Shown here: positions 9,611-18,798 of the stretch, piece after piece
Position numbering within the stretch: position 1 is the stretch's first letter
Layout of the letters: each line of letters opens with the position of its first letter
NCBI GenBank assembly: GCA_902615445.1
Contig: CACMOQ010000002.1
Coordinates: 1-64,000 of the forward strand
Length of the DNA stretch: 64,000 nucleotides
Source of the DNA: an uncultured Pelagibacteraceae bacterium
GTDB taxonomy: Bacteria > Pseudomonadota > Alphaproteobacteria > Pelagibacterales > Pelagibacteraceae
Reading direction: 5' to 3'
The notes under the pieces: generated by a model
What the model saw: only the letters and a program-made list of their open reading frames with translations
Told to the model about the DNA's origin: nothing
Databases searched by the model: none
Made by a program: the position numbers and the translations under genes

Positions 9611-10296
9611 TATTCTTTAAAAATATAGTCAGCTTGAAAATATAGTGATCGTCTCTTATTGCCTCCGTTAGTATTAATCTCGACTCTCCCTATGTAAATT
9701 TCATCAAAAACAGTAGATGGACTTCCAGGCATACAGCCATCACCAGTACAAATTTTATAAACCCTTACACTTTTGGTATCCCCGTCTGTATCACCGCTTG
9801 GATCTTGTCTACATTTTAAATAACGATCTTCTCCTAAAATAACTTCCCATCTGTTCTTTTTATTTTCTGGGGCACCTTCAGTTGTGCTATTTTTATAAAT
9901 ATCGGTCATAGCTGCTTTATCAAAAATTGGACCTCCTAAGCCACTGCAAGAGTCATATTCAAGTGGACTCTCTTTTATATACTCTGCAAACTTTCTAACA
10001 TTTTCGGGGCAAGCTGATCCATCTAACGCCACTGTCTGACCATAATCATTAATGGAACACTGTTTAGAGGCAGGATTAGTGTTTGCTGTTTGATCTCGGG
10101 ATCCAATCATATCCTCTGCCACCATGCTAGTAATATAATTAATTTTTGTTCTCTCAGCAGAGACATCAATTGAATTAACAGAGTAATTTACTAGTTGAAA
10201 TACTGCAAGAAAACCTATCGCAACAATTGCAGTTGATACTAAAGCCTCTACTAAACTTATACCTTTTTGTAATTTTTTTTTAGTAAAATTTGTCAT
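9610..10296 (-). CDS. pilV: PilV-type minor pilin
   Basis: The start chosen is the ATG at 10296, which overlaps the upstream fimT-like stop as ATGA; an in-frame TTG at 10308 would overlap further and looks less likely. The protein (228 residues) has the leader KLQKG followed by ISLVEALVSTAIVAIGFLAVFQL, the PilV-type hydrophobic helix with Glu5. The soluble part carries several Cys residues. Role by family: minor pilin of the type IV pilus tip complex. It lies between the FimT-like and PilW genes, the usual minor-pilin order. Confidence 0.88.
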   Translation of the reverse strand: MTNFTKKKLQKGISLVEALVSTAIVAIGFLAVFQLVNYSVNSIDVSAERTKINYITSMVAEDMIGSRDQTANTNPASKQCSINDYGQTVALDGSACPENVRKFAEYIKESPLEYDSCSGLGGPIFDKAAMTDIYKNSTTEGAPENKKNRWEVILGEDRYLKCRQDPSGDTDGDTKSVRVYKICTGDGCMPGSPSTVFDEIYIGRVEINTNGGNKRRSLYFQADYIFKE

Positions 10297-11045
10297 TGTG
10301 CTACCCAATCATTAGCCCATTTGTATAAATTAATACTGCCAAATCTACTCCAATTTACACGAAAAAAATTCACTTGCATAGGATCAGCTAGACCCTCCTT
10401 TTTACAATAGGTTCCTGGGCTTGTTTCAGTAGAATCTTCAGGTAATTTTTTTTGACAAATATAAAGGTTTTCAAAAAGTTTAAATCCAGCAGAACTAACC
10501 TCATAAAACTGGTCACTTACACTGTAGTATGTACCATCTTTCGAAAAGCATATACTACCACCAGCATCTGGTATTCGATTATTTTCATCACTATCATTGT
10601 TTGCTATGGCCATTAAAACTTTTGTCTCATCGATTCTAATTTGTTGAACAGATAATTCATCACTAGTTGCACCCTCATCATCCCAATTTATATCCATAGT
10701 ACATCTTGTAGTAAACTCATGAAAATTTTTTTTTGTTGTACCATCCCATTTATCTCTAACCAAGTCAGTAAATCTAGTTAACTTCAAGCCATTAGTTTCT
10801 AAAACTATTTCATTTCCATCTCTATAAATATCGACTTGTACAAAGCTATATTGTCCTCTTTGGACTTGTGAAAAAATACTTCTCATCATGGAAGCAACTT
10901 TCGTAGCTTGGGATCTAACGTCTCTTTCCGCTTGCCATTTCAAAAATGGTTTAAAACCAATAGCTGACATTGCACCTATAATAGCGATGACGACAATTAA
11001 TTCTAAAAGTGAAAATCCTTTAACTTTCTTTACCTGCATTTGCAT
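10293..11045 (-). CDS. FimT/GspH-like pseudopilin
   Basis: The product has a prepilin leader KKVKG followed by FSLLELIVVIAIIGAMSAIGF and a GspH/FimT-like beta-rich domain. I prefer the ATG at 11045 over the TTG at 11066: GGAAAG lies four bases upstream of that ATG, and the longer form would only extend the overlap with pilT. The gene still overlaps the pilT 3' end by about 26 bases. In related clusters FimT is a minor pilin implicated in DNA binding during uptake. Whether this one binds DNA cannot be told from the sequence. Confidence 0.85.
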   Translation of the reverse strand: MQMQVKKVKGFSLLELIVVIAIIGAMSAIGFKPFLKWQAERDVRSQATKVASMMRSIFSQVQRGQYSFVQVDIYRDGNEIVLETNGLKLTRFTDLVRDKWDGTTKKNFHEFTTRCTMDINWDDEGATSDELSVQQIRIDETKVLMAIANNDSDENNRIPDAGGSICFSKDGTYYSVSDQFYEVSSAGFKLFENLYICQKKLPEDSTETSPGTYCKKEGLADPMQVNFFRVNWSRFGSINLYKWANDWVAQ

Positions 11046-12033
11046 CAATCTTTCCAGCTGCAACAAGGTTCTCTAAAGATTTAGACATAGTAACCATACC
11101 ATCTTTAACTGCGGTCTGCATGATACTTGGTATTTGATGTATTTTTGCTTCTCTAATTAAGTTTTGAATAGGAGCAGTACATTTCATTATTTCAAAAGCA
11201 CCGACACGACCTTGGCCATCTTTTGTTTTTAATAATTTTTGAGTTACCACCATCTTTAAAGATGTTGATAATTGAGCACGAATTTGAGCTTGTTGCTCTG
11301 GTGGAAACACATCAATAATTCTATTTATAGTATTAGGCGCTCCACTTGTATGCAAAGTTCCAAAAACTAAATGACCTGTTTCTGCTGCAGTTAATGCAAG
11401 TGAAACTGTTTCTAAATCTCTCATCTCACCAACTAAAATTACATCAGGATCTTCTCTAAGTGCAGCTTTAAGTGCAGTTGCAAAAGTTTGTGTTTGTTTA
11501 CCAACTTCTCTATGTGAAACTATACTTTTAGCATCAGTGTGAATAAATTCTACTGGATCTTCAACAGTGATAATATTTGCAGTTCTTGTTCTATTAATTT
11601 CATTAACAATTGCTGCAAGTGTTGTAGATTTTCCTGAACCCGTTGGCCCCGTTACCAGCACTAAACCTTTGTGCATATCAATAATATCATATAAAGCATC
11701 TGGAAGATCAAACTGTCCCATCTCTGGTATTTTGCTTTCAACTCTTCTCAAGACTGCAGCTGGACCATTTAAAGTTTTATAAAAATTTGCTCTAAACCTT
11801 AATCCACTAATTGTGACTGAAGAGTCTAGCTCATGAGTATTCTGAAATTTTTTCGTCTCAACCTCATTACAATTTGTTGTCATTAAATCTATTAGATCTT
11901 GAGGTTTTACCAATACCTCCTTAACCATAATAATTTCACCAGTTTGTCTATAAGCTAATGGAGAGCCACTTCGAATATGAAAATCTGAAATTTTTTTATT
12001 ATTCTTTGCTAATTCTTCTAATTTTTCAAACAT
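11020..12033 (-). CDS. pilT: Type IV pilus retraction ATPase
   Basis: This 337-residue cytoplasmic secretion ATPase powers pilus retraction. Walker A GPTGSGKST is at 129-137, the acidic Asp box and Walker B region (LREDPDVILVGEMRD) at about 190-204, and the His box (HLVFGTLHT) near 221. Length and the compact N-terminal domain fit PilT rather than the longer extension ATPase PilB. It is first in the minus-strand pilin operon and overlaps the next gene. Linking a retraction motor directly to minor pilins suggests a dynamic pilus, as used for attachment, twitching or DNA uptake. No PilB is encoded in the window. Confidence 0.95.
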   Translation of the reverse strand: MFEKLEELAKNNKKISDFHIRSGSPLAYRQTGEIIMVKEVLVKPQDLIDLMTTNCNEVETKKFQNTHELDSSVTISGLRFRANFYKTLNGPAAVLRRVESKIPEMGQFDLPDALYDIIDMHKGLVLVTGPTGSGKSTTLAAIVNEINRTRTANIITVEDPVEFIHTDAKSIVSHREVGKQTQTFATALKAALREDPDVILVGEMRDLETVSLALTAAETGHLVFGTLHTSGAPNTINRIIDVFPPEQQAQIRAQLSTSLKMVVTQKLLKTKDGQGRVGAFEIMKCTAPIQNLIREAKIHQIPSIMQTAVKDGMVTMSKSLENLVAAGKIDANAGKES

Positions 12034-12183
12034 AAAAATTTATAAATATAGTTTAATTGATATCATATTTTTTAATAGATATCCTAGTCCGTAAAATGCC
12101 CAATATGGTCTAAATCCTTATTTTTAGACGTTGTTTTGCATTTTTGATATGGTGAATAATCCAATAATAATTTAAATAAGCTC

Positions 12184-14511
12184 ATGAATTTAGTTAAAAA
12201 AATAACACTTATTTTTTTTCTGCTAATTCCTATGTCTATTTCATTTGCAGAAATGGTGACTTTCAACCAAAGGGTAACTGTAAACGAAGTAGGTGAGACC
12301 GATAAAGGAGGAACTGGTTCAGATGATGCAGATTGGGGAATAGCAGCTGGTATTGAATTTAATCCTGATGGAACAAAAATGTTTGTCAGTTTTTCACAAA
12401 ATTTTGACGGTACTGGAGAAATAGATCCTTTAATTATTAATACATACAATTTGTCTATTCCTTATGATATCTCAACATCGACTTATGCAGGTGACGGTCA
12501 AAGATGTACATTTGATCGAGATGTTGGACAATTAACTAATCACAGATTATACGACCTAGAAATATCTAATGACGGAATGAAAATGTTAGCGGTTACTAGA
12601 AATGCAAAAGCTGATGCAGACGATGACCATGCATATGTACTTAGTTTAACTTCTCCTTACGATATATCATCTTGTCAAAGAAGTTCCACAACTACGGACA
12701 TAGATAGTGACGCCTTTTTACTTGGAAGTAATGCAGGCAGAACAACTGAACCGGCTAAAAATAGATTAGAAGGTATAGAGATAAATGAAGATGGAAGTAA
12801 ATTGTTTTTACTTTTTATGGATAATACCGCAAGTGATGGTGTAGGAGGAAGAATATACGAATTTAATCTTTCAACTCCATTTGACTTATCATCATCATCA
12901 ATATCATTGGTCCTTGATGCGGGAATTATATTAAGTGAAGATACATCTACTGGTGTACATGGCCCAGCCTCAATTAGATTTAGTGCTAATGGAAAAAGAT
13001 TATTTGTCACTAGTCATGCTCCTGGAGCAACAAAGAGAATTACTCAAATTTCTTTAACTAATGCATATGATACATCATCATTTGTTATTGACGGAAGTTA
13101 TGATTTAAGCAACGCATCATACAATAACTCGCAGCCAAGAGGTATCGCGTTTAATTCAAGTGGACTAAAAATGTATCTTACAAAAGATAGAAGTGGTAAT
13201 CCTGATGCTGGATTAGATCAAGTTTTAGAATATGATTTGGTTTGTCCTTTTAATATTATAGCTGGTAAATGTCCTTCAATCACTGAAAATAAAGATAGAT
13301 CTGGATTAGCAATAGCTCAGATAGAAATTGCAAAAAGAAATATTGATCAGTCAACAAACTCTGCACTCAACCGTTTAAAGTGGATTAGAAGAAATAAAGA
13401 TAGAGAAAATTTAACTAATTTAAATATAGACTTTAATTTTAATAATCAAAGATTAGCCTCTTTAACCGAAGTTATTAAAACATCAGCTAACAATAAGAAG
13501 ACTGCAAGAAATAAAAAAGATCACGATGTGTTTTATTGGAGTGAGGGCAGTATCGCAATAGGCAGAGTTGGTGATACCAGTATTTCTTCAACTAAAAAAA
13601 TCGATTCAAATAGAATTACGTTAGGAGCTGATAAATTTGTTAGCAATAAAGCATTAAGAGGTTTTGCATTTAGTGTTGGAAGAAATAATGTTGATGTTGG
13701 TACCAAGGGTAGCAATCTAGATACTGATACCTACAATATTATATATTATGACACCACACCTATAAAAGACGATACCAAATTTTTAGATAAAATTTTTGGT
13801 TTTGGTAAATTAAATTCAGACTTATTGACTGTTCTTGATGGTAAAAAACTAACTGCAGATAGGTCGGGTCATCAATTGTATGGAACCATTAGAATTAAAG
13901 ATGAAATTGAAAAAAATAATTTTACTTTTATCCCATCTGGAAGATTTGACATTGGTCATACTATGTTAGGAAGTTATGAAGAGACTGGTCAAGGAGCAAT
14001 TGCTGTTGATAAACAACACATTAGAACAAGAAAAATTAGAGCAGGATTAGCGGCAGTTGAAAATTTATCTAATAATCAATACACTTTTAAAAGACATGGT
14101 AAAATAGAGTATGTTGCAGATATCGAGCGTTCATCTGATTTTAAATACAATTATGTTAGCGATGGCGGCACAAAATTTAATGACAAATTATATTCGGGAG
14201 CACTACACAACTTAAATGGTGAGATAGGAGTTGATATAATTTTACCAGAAAATTTTAGTATTTTTCTAATATATGAACGTAATCAAGCCCTAGGCGTTGG
14301 TCATACAGATAACTTACATATTGCTATTGGCTATTTACCAAACAAGAAAACAAATTATTCTGTGTTTCTAGACGGCACTGATGATACCAAAACAAATTAT
14401 GTCATTAGTAAAAATATTAATGATTTTCTTATAGACTTCAAATTAACAAACCATTTGATGAGACCAGAAGAGTACGAAGAAGCATCCTTTAATTTAAGAC
14501 GTAAATTCTAG
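12184..14511 (+). CDS. Autotransporter-like outer-membrane protein with propeller-like repeats (paralogue 1)
   Basis: This 775-residue protein has a signal peptide (1-22, cleavage after SFA). Five repeats with the pattern G/D-I-x-F/I-x-x-D/N-G-x-K-M/L-F/Y-V follow, near residues 56, 124, 197, 263 and 320, suggesting a beta-propeller passenger. A segment ENKDRSG...IDQST...LNRLKWIRR (about 368-403) then leads to a barrel-like C-terminal domain ending in FNLRRKF with terminal Phe, the classic outer-membrane barrel assembly signal. Function is unknown; the passenger may be surface-exposed. The next gene is a close paralogue. The autotransporter assignment rests on architecture and the C-terminal signal, not on a named family match. 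Confidence 0.85.
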   Translation: MNLVKKITLIFFLLIPMSISFAEMVTFNQRVTVNEVGETDKGGTGSDDADWGIAAGIEFNPDGTKMFVSFSQNFDGTGEIDPLIINTYNLSIPYDISTSTYAGDGQRCTFDRDVGQLTNHRLYDLEISNDGMKMLAVTRNAKADADDDHAYVLSLTSPYDISSCQRSSTTTDIDSDAFLLGSNAGRTTEPAKNRLEGIEINEDGSKLFLLFMDNTASDGVGGRIYEFNLSTPFDLSSSSISLVLDAGIILSEDTSTGVHGPASIRFSANGKRLFVTSHAPGATKRITQISLTNAYDTSSFVIDGSYDLSNASYNNSQPRGIAFNSSGLKMYLTKDRSGNPDAGLDQVLEYDLVCPFNIIAGKCPSITENKDRSGLAIAQIEIAKRNIDQSTNSALNRLKWIRRNKDRENLTNLNIDFNFNNQRLASLTEVIKTSANNKKTARNKKDHDVFYWSEGSIAIGRVGDTSISSTKKIDSNRITLGADKFVSNKALRGFAFSVGRNNVDVGTKGSNLDTDTYNIIYYDTTPIKDDTKFLDKIFGFGKLNSDLLTVLDGKKLTADRSGHQLYGTIRIKDEIEKNNFTFIPSGRFDIGHTMLGSYEETGQGAIAVDKQHIRTRKIRAGLAAVENLSNNQYTFKRHGKIEYVADIERSSDFKYNYVSDGGTKFNDKLYSGALHNLNGEIGVDIILPENFSIFLIYERNQALGVGHTDNLHIAIGYLPNKKTNYSVFLDGTDDTKTNYVISKNINDFLIDFKLTNHLMRPEEYEEASFNLRRKF

Positions 14512-14587
14512 TAAAAAATTAAAGTATTTAATTATTAACAATTTTAGTTATATTCCAAAGTGATTAAAATTTAACGCCTACTGTATT

Positions 14588-16849
14588 ATGATATCTTTAC
14601 TCAAAAGAATTCTGGTCATATTTTTCTTATCACTGCCGATCTCAAATTCTTTTGCATCAATGGTTAGTTTAGTGCACTCAAAAAGTGGGCTTGATAATGG
14701 TATAGGTGAGGCCATAAATGGAATAGATTTTAACAATGACGGAACAAAAATGTTTATTGTTTTCCAACAAAGCACCGCAACTTATGCAATTGTAGAAGAA
14801 TATACTTTGTCTACACCATTTAATATCACAACTGCTTCATATGCAGGTGACAGTGAAATATGTTCATTGGATACTGGAGATACAACTTTTGGACCTGTAG
14901 GTCGTGTTTATGATATTGACTTTTCTAGAGACGGAATGAAATTACTTGTTGCAAGAGGCGGTTCAGGTAGCGCAAATGCTGAAGATGATAAAGTTTTTAT
15001 GTTTAATTTAACATCACCCTTTGATATTTCAACTTGTTCATTCGCAAACGATACAATTGCTCTTGACTCAGATACTCTACAAGAAGGTAGTAATGCAGGA
15101 CCTCCAAAAGAAGGCGAAGACCCTGGATCAGGAAATAGTAAAAATCGTGCGCAAGCTATCAAAATAAATGATGACGGAACAAAATTATTTATTACTATGC
15201 ATGGTGCAGGCGCTTATCAAGCAAGACTTTTAGAATATAATCTTTCAACTCCATATGATTTAGAAACAATTAGCCTCGTTACCAGTGCAGGAATTAATTT
15301 AGAAAGTAGCGTAGAAGATAATCCAAATGGTTTAGATTTTAGTAAAAATGGAAAAAGATTATTTGTTGTTAGTCATAATAATGATCAGCGAAGTGTTACA
15401 CAAATTTCACTTACAAGAGCCTTTGACACATCATCATTTACTATTGATGGCACCATTAAGCTTACAAGTATTTCTGGGGTTCCTACTATTGGACCAAGAG
15501 GACTTGCGTTTAGTTCTAGCGGATTAAAAATGTATGTTTTGGATGCTGATGGTGTATCAGATGCATATGAGTTTGATTTAGTATGTCCTTTTAATCTTTT
15601 TGCTGGCAAATGTTCTCCAATAGCAGAAAATAAAGACAGAACAGGAATAGCAATGGCTCAAATAGAAATTGCAAAAAGAACGATTGATCAATCAACCGAT
15701 ACCGCGTTAAATAGATTGAAGTGGATTAGAAGAAATAAAGATAAACAAAATTTAACTAATTTAAATATTGATTTTAATTTTAACAATCAAAAATTAGCTT
15801 CTCTAACTGAAGTTGTCCGAACTTCTGCTGTGAAAAAGAAAAAAAAGGATAAAGATGAGAATAGAGATATATTTTATTGGAGTGAGGGAAGTATTGCTAT
15901 TGGCCGAGTAGGAGATACTCGTATTTCATCCACTAAAGAAATCAATACTAACAGAATAACAGTTGGGGCTGATAGATTTATAGACGATAAAGCCTTAAGA
16001 GGTTTAGCATTTAGTGTTGGAAGAAATAATGTTGATGTTGGCAATAAGGGTAGTAATGTTGATGCTGATACTTATAACCTCACTTATTACAGTACATCTC
16101 CAATGAAGGATGATGAAAAATTTATTGATAAAATATTTGGAATTGGCAAAATCCACTCTGATATACTGACTGTATTAGATGGTAAAGAATTGACTGCTAA
16201 TCGAAGAGGTAAACAAATATTTGGAACAATAAAAATTAAAGATGAAATAAAGGGAGATAAATTTACATTAATCCCATCTGGACGATTTGATATCGGTCAC
16301 ACTTTACTTGATGACTATGAAGAAGTTGGTGTTGGTGGAATTATTGTTGAGAAACAACATGTCAGAACCAAAAATCTAAGAGCAGCTCTTGCGATGGTCG
16401 AAGATATATCAAATGATAAGTATACAATAAAACGCCATGGAAAAATCGAATACCGAGCTGATATAGATCGATCATCTGATTTTAAATATAAATATAAAGC
16501 AGGATCAGGAACTCTTACCGATACATTACACGTGGGAGCTTTACATAACATTACCGGTGAATTAGGTATCGATATCGTATTTCCTGAAAATTATAGTATT
16601 TTTATAATATATGAAAGAGACCAAGCAATTGATTACGGACATACCGATAATTTACATATTGCTCTAGGATATTTACCAAACAAAAATACAAATTTTGCAA
16701 TCCAATTAGAAGGAATTGATAATACTGAGGCAAATTATATTTTTAGTAAAAACATAAATGATTTCCTAATTGATTTTAAATTAACAAATCATTTAATGAG
16801 ACCTGACGATTACGAAGAGGCATCATTTAATTTAAGACGTAAGTTTTAA
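14588..16849 (+). CDS. Autotransporter-like outer-membrane protein with propeller-like repeats (paralogue 2)
   Basis: This 753-residue protein is a tandem paralogue of the preceding gene, 76 bases downstream. It has a signal peptide ending near SFA, five repeats of the same pattern (GIDFNNDGTKMF, DIDFSRDGMKLL, AIKINDDGTKLF, GLDFSKNGKRLF, GLAFSSSGLKMY), the same ENKDR...IDQST...LNRLKWIRR linker, and a barrel ending NLRRKF. Linker and barrel are far more alike between the copies than the propeller repeats, the pattern expected for surface passengers diversifying over a conserved anchor. The stop codon abuts the stop of the convergent gene at 16850. Confidence 0.85.
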   Translation: MISLLKRILVIFFLSLPISNSFASMVSLVHSKSGLDNGIGEAINGIDFNNDGTKMFIVFQQSTATYAIVEEYTLSTPFNITTASYAGDSEICSLDTGDTTFGPVGRVYDIDFSRDGMKLLVARGGSGSANAEDDKVFMFNLTSPFDISTCSFANDTIALDSDTLQEGSNAGPPKEGEDPGSGNSKNRAQAIKINDDGTKLFITMHGAGAYQARLLEYNLSTPYDLETISLVTSAGINLESSVEDNPNGLDFSKNGKRLFVVSHNNDQRSVTQISLTRAFDTSSFTIDGTIKLTSISGVPTIGPRGLAFSSSGLKMYVLDADGVSDAYEFDLVCPFNLFAGKCSPIAENKDRTGIAMAQIEIAKRTIDQSTDTALNRLKWIRRNKDKQNLTNLNIDFNFNNQKLASLTEVVRTSAVKKKKKDKDENRDIFYWSEGSIAIGRVGDTRISSTKEINTNRITVGADRFIDDKALRGLAFSVGRNNVDVGNKGSNVDADTYNLTYYSTSPMKDDEKFIDKIFGIGKIHSDILTVLDGKELTANRRGKQIFGTIKIKDEIKGDKFTLIPSGRFDIGHTLLDDYEEVGVGGIIVEKQHVRTKNLRAALAMVEDISNDKYTIKRHGKIEYRADIDRSSDFKYKYKAGSGTLTDTLHVGALHNITGELGIDIVFPENYSIFIIYERDQAIDYGHTDNLHIALGYLPNKNTNFAIQLEGIDNTEANYIFSKNINDFLIDFKLTNHLMRPDDYEEASFNLRRKF

Positions 16850-17191
16850 TTAAAAAAAGATATAGTAAATTACCCAGACAATTAAAGAATACTCAAGAAA
16901 GGTTTTAAATATTAGGAGATTTTTTTCACTAAACTTTGAAATTAGAAATTTCCTTAAAAAATAAAAACCTATGTGAACCAGTAATACTCCAGAAACTATC
17001 CCAATTACTGTAGGCCCGATTGAAAAATTCTTATAACCAAAATAACAAGCTGCAATTAATGTAAGCCAAGAAACTTTTGATATAAATAATTTAAAGATTA
17101 ACCCAGCTTTTTTATCAAAAACAGATTGTGTTTTGATAATTGAATAAGACCAAACTATTCCTGTTAAAAAAGAAATATATTTTATAATCAA
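16850..17191 (-). CDS. Small integral membrane protein of unknown function
   Basis: This 113-residue, strongly hydrophobic protein has about four predicted transmembrane stretches (near 1-20, 30-50, 57-80 and 90-112), with Lys-rich connecting loops. I do not recognise a family. Its ATG overlaps the stop of the preceding small gene as ATGA, and it ends the long minus-strand run, directly abutting the convergent autotransporter gene. It may form a two-protein unit with the single-span protein encoded just upstream. Confidence 0.65.
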   Translation of the reverse strand: MIIKYISFLTGIVWSYSIIKTQSVFDKKAGLIFKLFISKVSWLTLIAACYFGYKNFSIGPTVIGIVSGVLLVHIGFYFLRKFLISKFSEKNLLIFKTFLEYSLIVWVIYYIFF

Positions 17192-17532
17192 TTGATAACC
17201 TCAATTTCTTCAATAATGCTGACAATTTTTCCTCCTTTAAGAACTGCATTGACTAAGGCACATTCATAATATGCATAAGAACTTTCTTCTGCTATTTGTT
17301 TAAGTTCTAAACATTTAGATCTACTTTCAGTAAATAAATGTTCTTTCAATTCTGGTGGATCACCTAAATACATCATTAGCCCAATCACCTCTCCTTCTTT
17401 TTCAACTTCTGCTAGTTCTTCTATTTGTGCTACTCTTTTATCAACACCAATTTCAAAATTTTTGATTGCAACGAAACCTTTGTATACAATAAAGGCTACA
17501 ACTAAATAAAAAACTATCTTTATCTTACTCAT
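17188..17532 (-). CDS. Single-span membrane-anchored protein of unknown function
   Basis: This 114-residue protein has one N-terminal hydrophobic segment (MSKIKIVFYLVVAFIVYKGF) followed by a charged, Glu-rich domain with two Cys residues (KCLELKQIAEE and YECALVNAVL). It probably faces the periplasm. No family is recognised. It overlaps the 3' end of msrB by eight bases and the following membrane-protein gene by four, so it is part of the same operon. The two Cys and the adjacent methionine sulfoxide reductase allow a redox-related guess, but the evidence is only positional. Confidence 0.65.
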   Translation of the reverse strand: MSKIKIVFYLVVAFIVYKGFVAIKNFEIGVDKRVAQIEELAEVEKEGEVIGLMMYLGDPPELKEHLFTESRSKCLELKQIAEESSYAYYECALVNAVLKGGKIVSIIEEIEVIN

Positions 17533-17899
17533 TTGACTCTTTAAAAACTAAACAAACTCCATTATTACAATATCTTTTACCAGTTGGCTTTGGTCCATCT
17601 TCAAAAATGTGTCCGTGATGGGCTTTACAACTCTTACAATGATATTCTGTTCTAGCATACCCAATTAAATGATCCGTTTTAGTCTCAAAAACATCAGGTA
17701 GTGATTGGTAAAAAGATGGCCAACCCGATCCACTTTCATACTTTGTTTGAGAGTTAAACAATTTTACTCCACAATTAGCACAGTGATAACTGCCTTTACG
17801 TTTCTCATTATTTAATTCACTAGAACCTGGAGGCTCTGTGCCATCTTCAAACATAACTAATTTTTGCACCGAAGAAAGGTTTGGGTTTTTTTTATCCAT
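17525..17899 (-). CDS. msrB: Peptide-methionine (R)-S-oxide reductase
   Basis: This 124-residue enzyme reduces methionine-R-sulfoxide in proteins. It shows the zinc pairs CANC and CKSC, the GSGWPSF motif, the HCKSCKAHHGHIF segment, and the catalytic Cys in KRYCNNGVCLVF. The common form around the catalytic Cys is RYC(I/V)NSASL; here a second Cys follows five residues later (C-N-N-G-V-C), which might serve as a resolving residue. No signal peptide is seen, so it should be cytoplasmic. It overlaps the upstream deacetylase-family gene and the downstream membrane-protein gene by eight bases each. Confidence 0.93.
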   Translation of the reverse strand: MDKKNPNLSSVQKLVMFEDGTEPPGSSELNNEKRKGSYHCANCGVKLFNSQTKYESGSGWPSFYQSLPDVFETKTDHLIGYARTEYHCKSCKAHHGHIFEDGPKPTGKRYCNNGVCLVFKESNE

Positions 17900-18797
17900 G
17901 CGTTGATATTAATTCAGCACACGATTGATGTAAATAAGAGTGTAACTCAACAAGTTTGTTAAAATCTTTGTTATATCCACCCCCTAAAACACCACACAAT
18001 GGAATATTTTTTGAAAAAAAATTTTCTATAACTATTTCATCTCTACTTTTGATACCTTCGTCTGAAATTTTTAATTTACCTAAACGATCATTAAAGTGAA
18101 CATCAACTCCAGCAATATAAAAGACAAAATCAAATTTTTCTTTATTAAGCTGACCCAAACAACTTTTAAGCGAATTTAAGTATTCTAAGTCCTCAATATT
18201 ATCCTCAAGTTCAACATCAAGATCACTGATAGATTTTTTTGCAGGATAATTAGATTTTGAATGCATGCTAAATGTGAATACGCTTTTATTATTTATAAAT
18301 ATATCCGAATTCCCATTTCCTTGATGAACATCTAGATCTACAATTAATATTTTTTTTGCTAAACCTCTATCTAGTAAGTATTGAGCCGCAACGGCAACAT
18401 CATTAAAAACACAATATCCAGCACCACTATCAAAAGTAGCATGATGGCTGCCGCCAGCAGTATTACAAGCTAAACGATTACTGATCGCAAGTTTTGCGGC
18501 TAAAACCGTTCCACCTGTTGCAACTAGAGATCTTTGAACAACGCTATCAACTAGTGGAAAGCCTATTTTTTTTACACCATTTTCGTCTAATGTTTTGTTC
18601 TTTATATCTTTAATATATTTTTCTGAATGAGCTCTTTTTAAGGTTTCATCAGAACATGGATAAGGTTTATGAAATTTTTTGACTATCTTATTTTTAATTA
18701 AATAATTTGCTAGCTCACCAAATTTATTGATTGGAAATTTATGATCATCACCTATCTTAGCAAAATAATCTTCATGATTGACAACTGGAAGATCCAT
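17892..18797 (-). CDS. Histone deacetylase superfamily protein (class II/acetylpolyamine amidohydrolase-like)
   Basis: This 301-residue zinc hydrolase of the arginase/deacetylase fold has the active-site HHA near 118, the zinc-binding D-x-H in DLDVHQGNGN near 151, and the second zinc Asp in YIAGVDVHFNDRLG near 229. Bacterial members remove acyl groups from small amines or proteins; they do not act on histones. The substrate cannot be read from sequence. It sits between a D-2-hydroxyacid dehydrogenase and MsrB in an operon with a DadA-like oxidase and a drug/metabolite exporter, so a small acetylated metabolite is a reasonable guess. Confidence 0.9.
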   Translation of the reverse strand: MDLPVVNHEDYFAKIGDDHKFPINKFGELANYLIKNKIVKKFHKPYPCSDETLKRAHSEKYIKDIKNKTLDENGVKKIGFPLVDSVVQRSLVATGGTVLAAKLAISNRLACNTAGGSHHATFDSGAGYCVFNDVAVAAQYLLDRGLAKKILIVDLDVHQGNGNSDIFINNKSVFTFSMHSKSNYPAKKSISDLDVELEDNIEDLEYLNSLKSCLGQLNKEKFDFVFYIAGVDVHFNDRLGKLKISDEGIKSRDEIVIENFFSKNIPLCGVLGGGYNKDFNKLVELHSYLHQSCAELISTHG

Positions 18798-18798
18798 T

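Noticed and set aside
10297-10308. TTG start for pilV at 10308
   Set aside because: The ATG at 10296 overlaps the previous stop as ATGA, as with neighbouring pilin genes, and leaves a normal short prepilin leader.
12084-12449. 121-codon minus-strand frame upstream of the first autotransporter-like gene
   Set aside because: Two thirds of it lies antisense to the signal peptide and first repeat of that gene. It shows no motif or ribosome-binding site.
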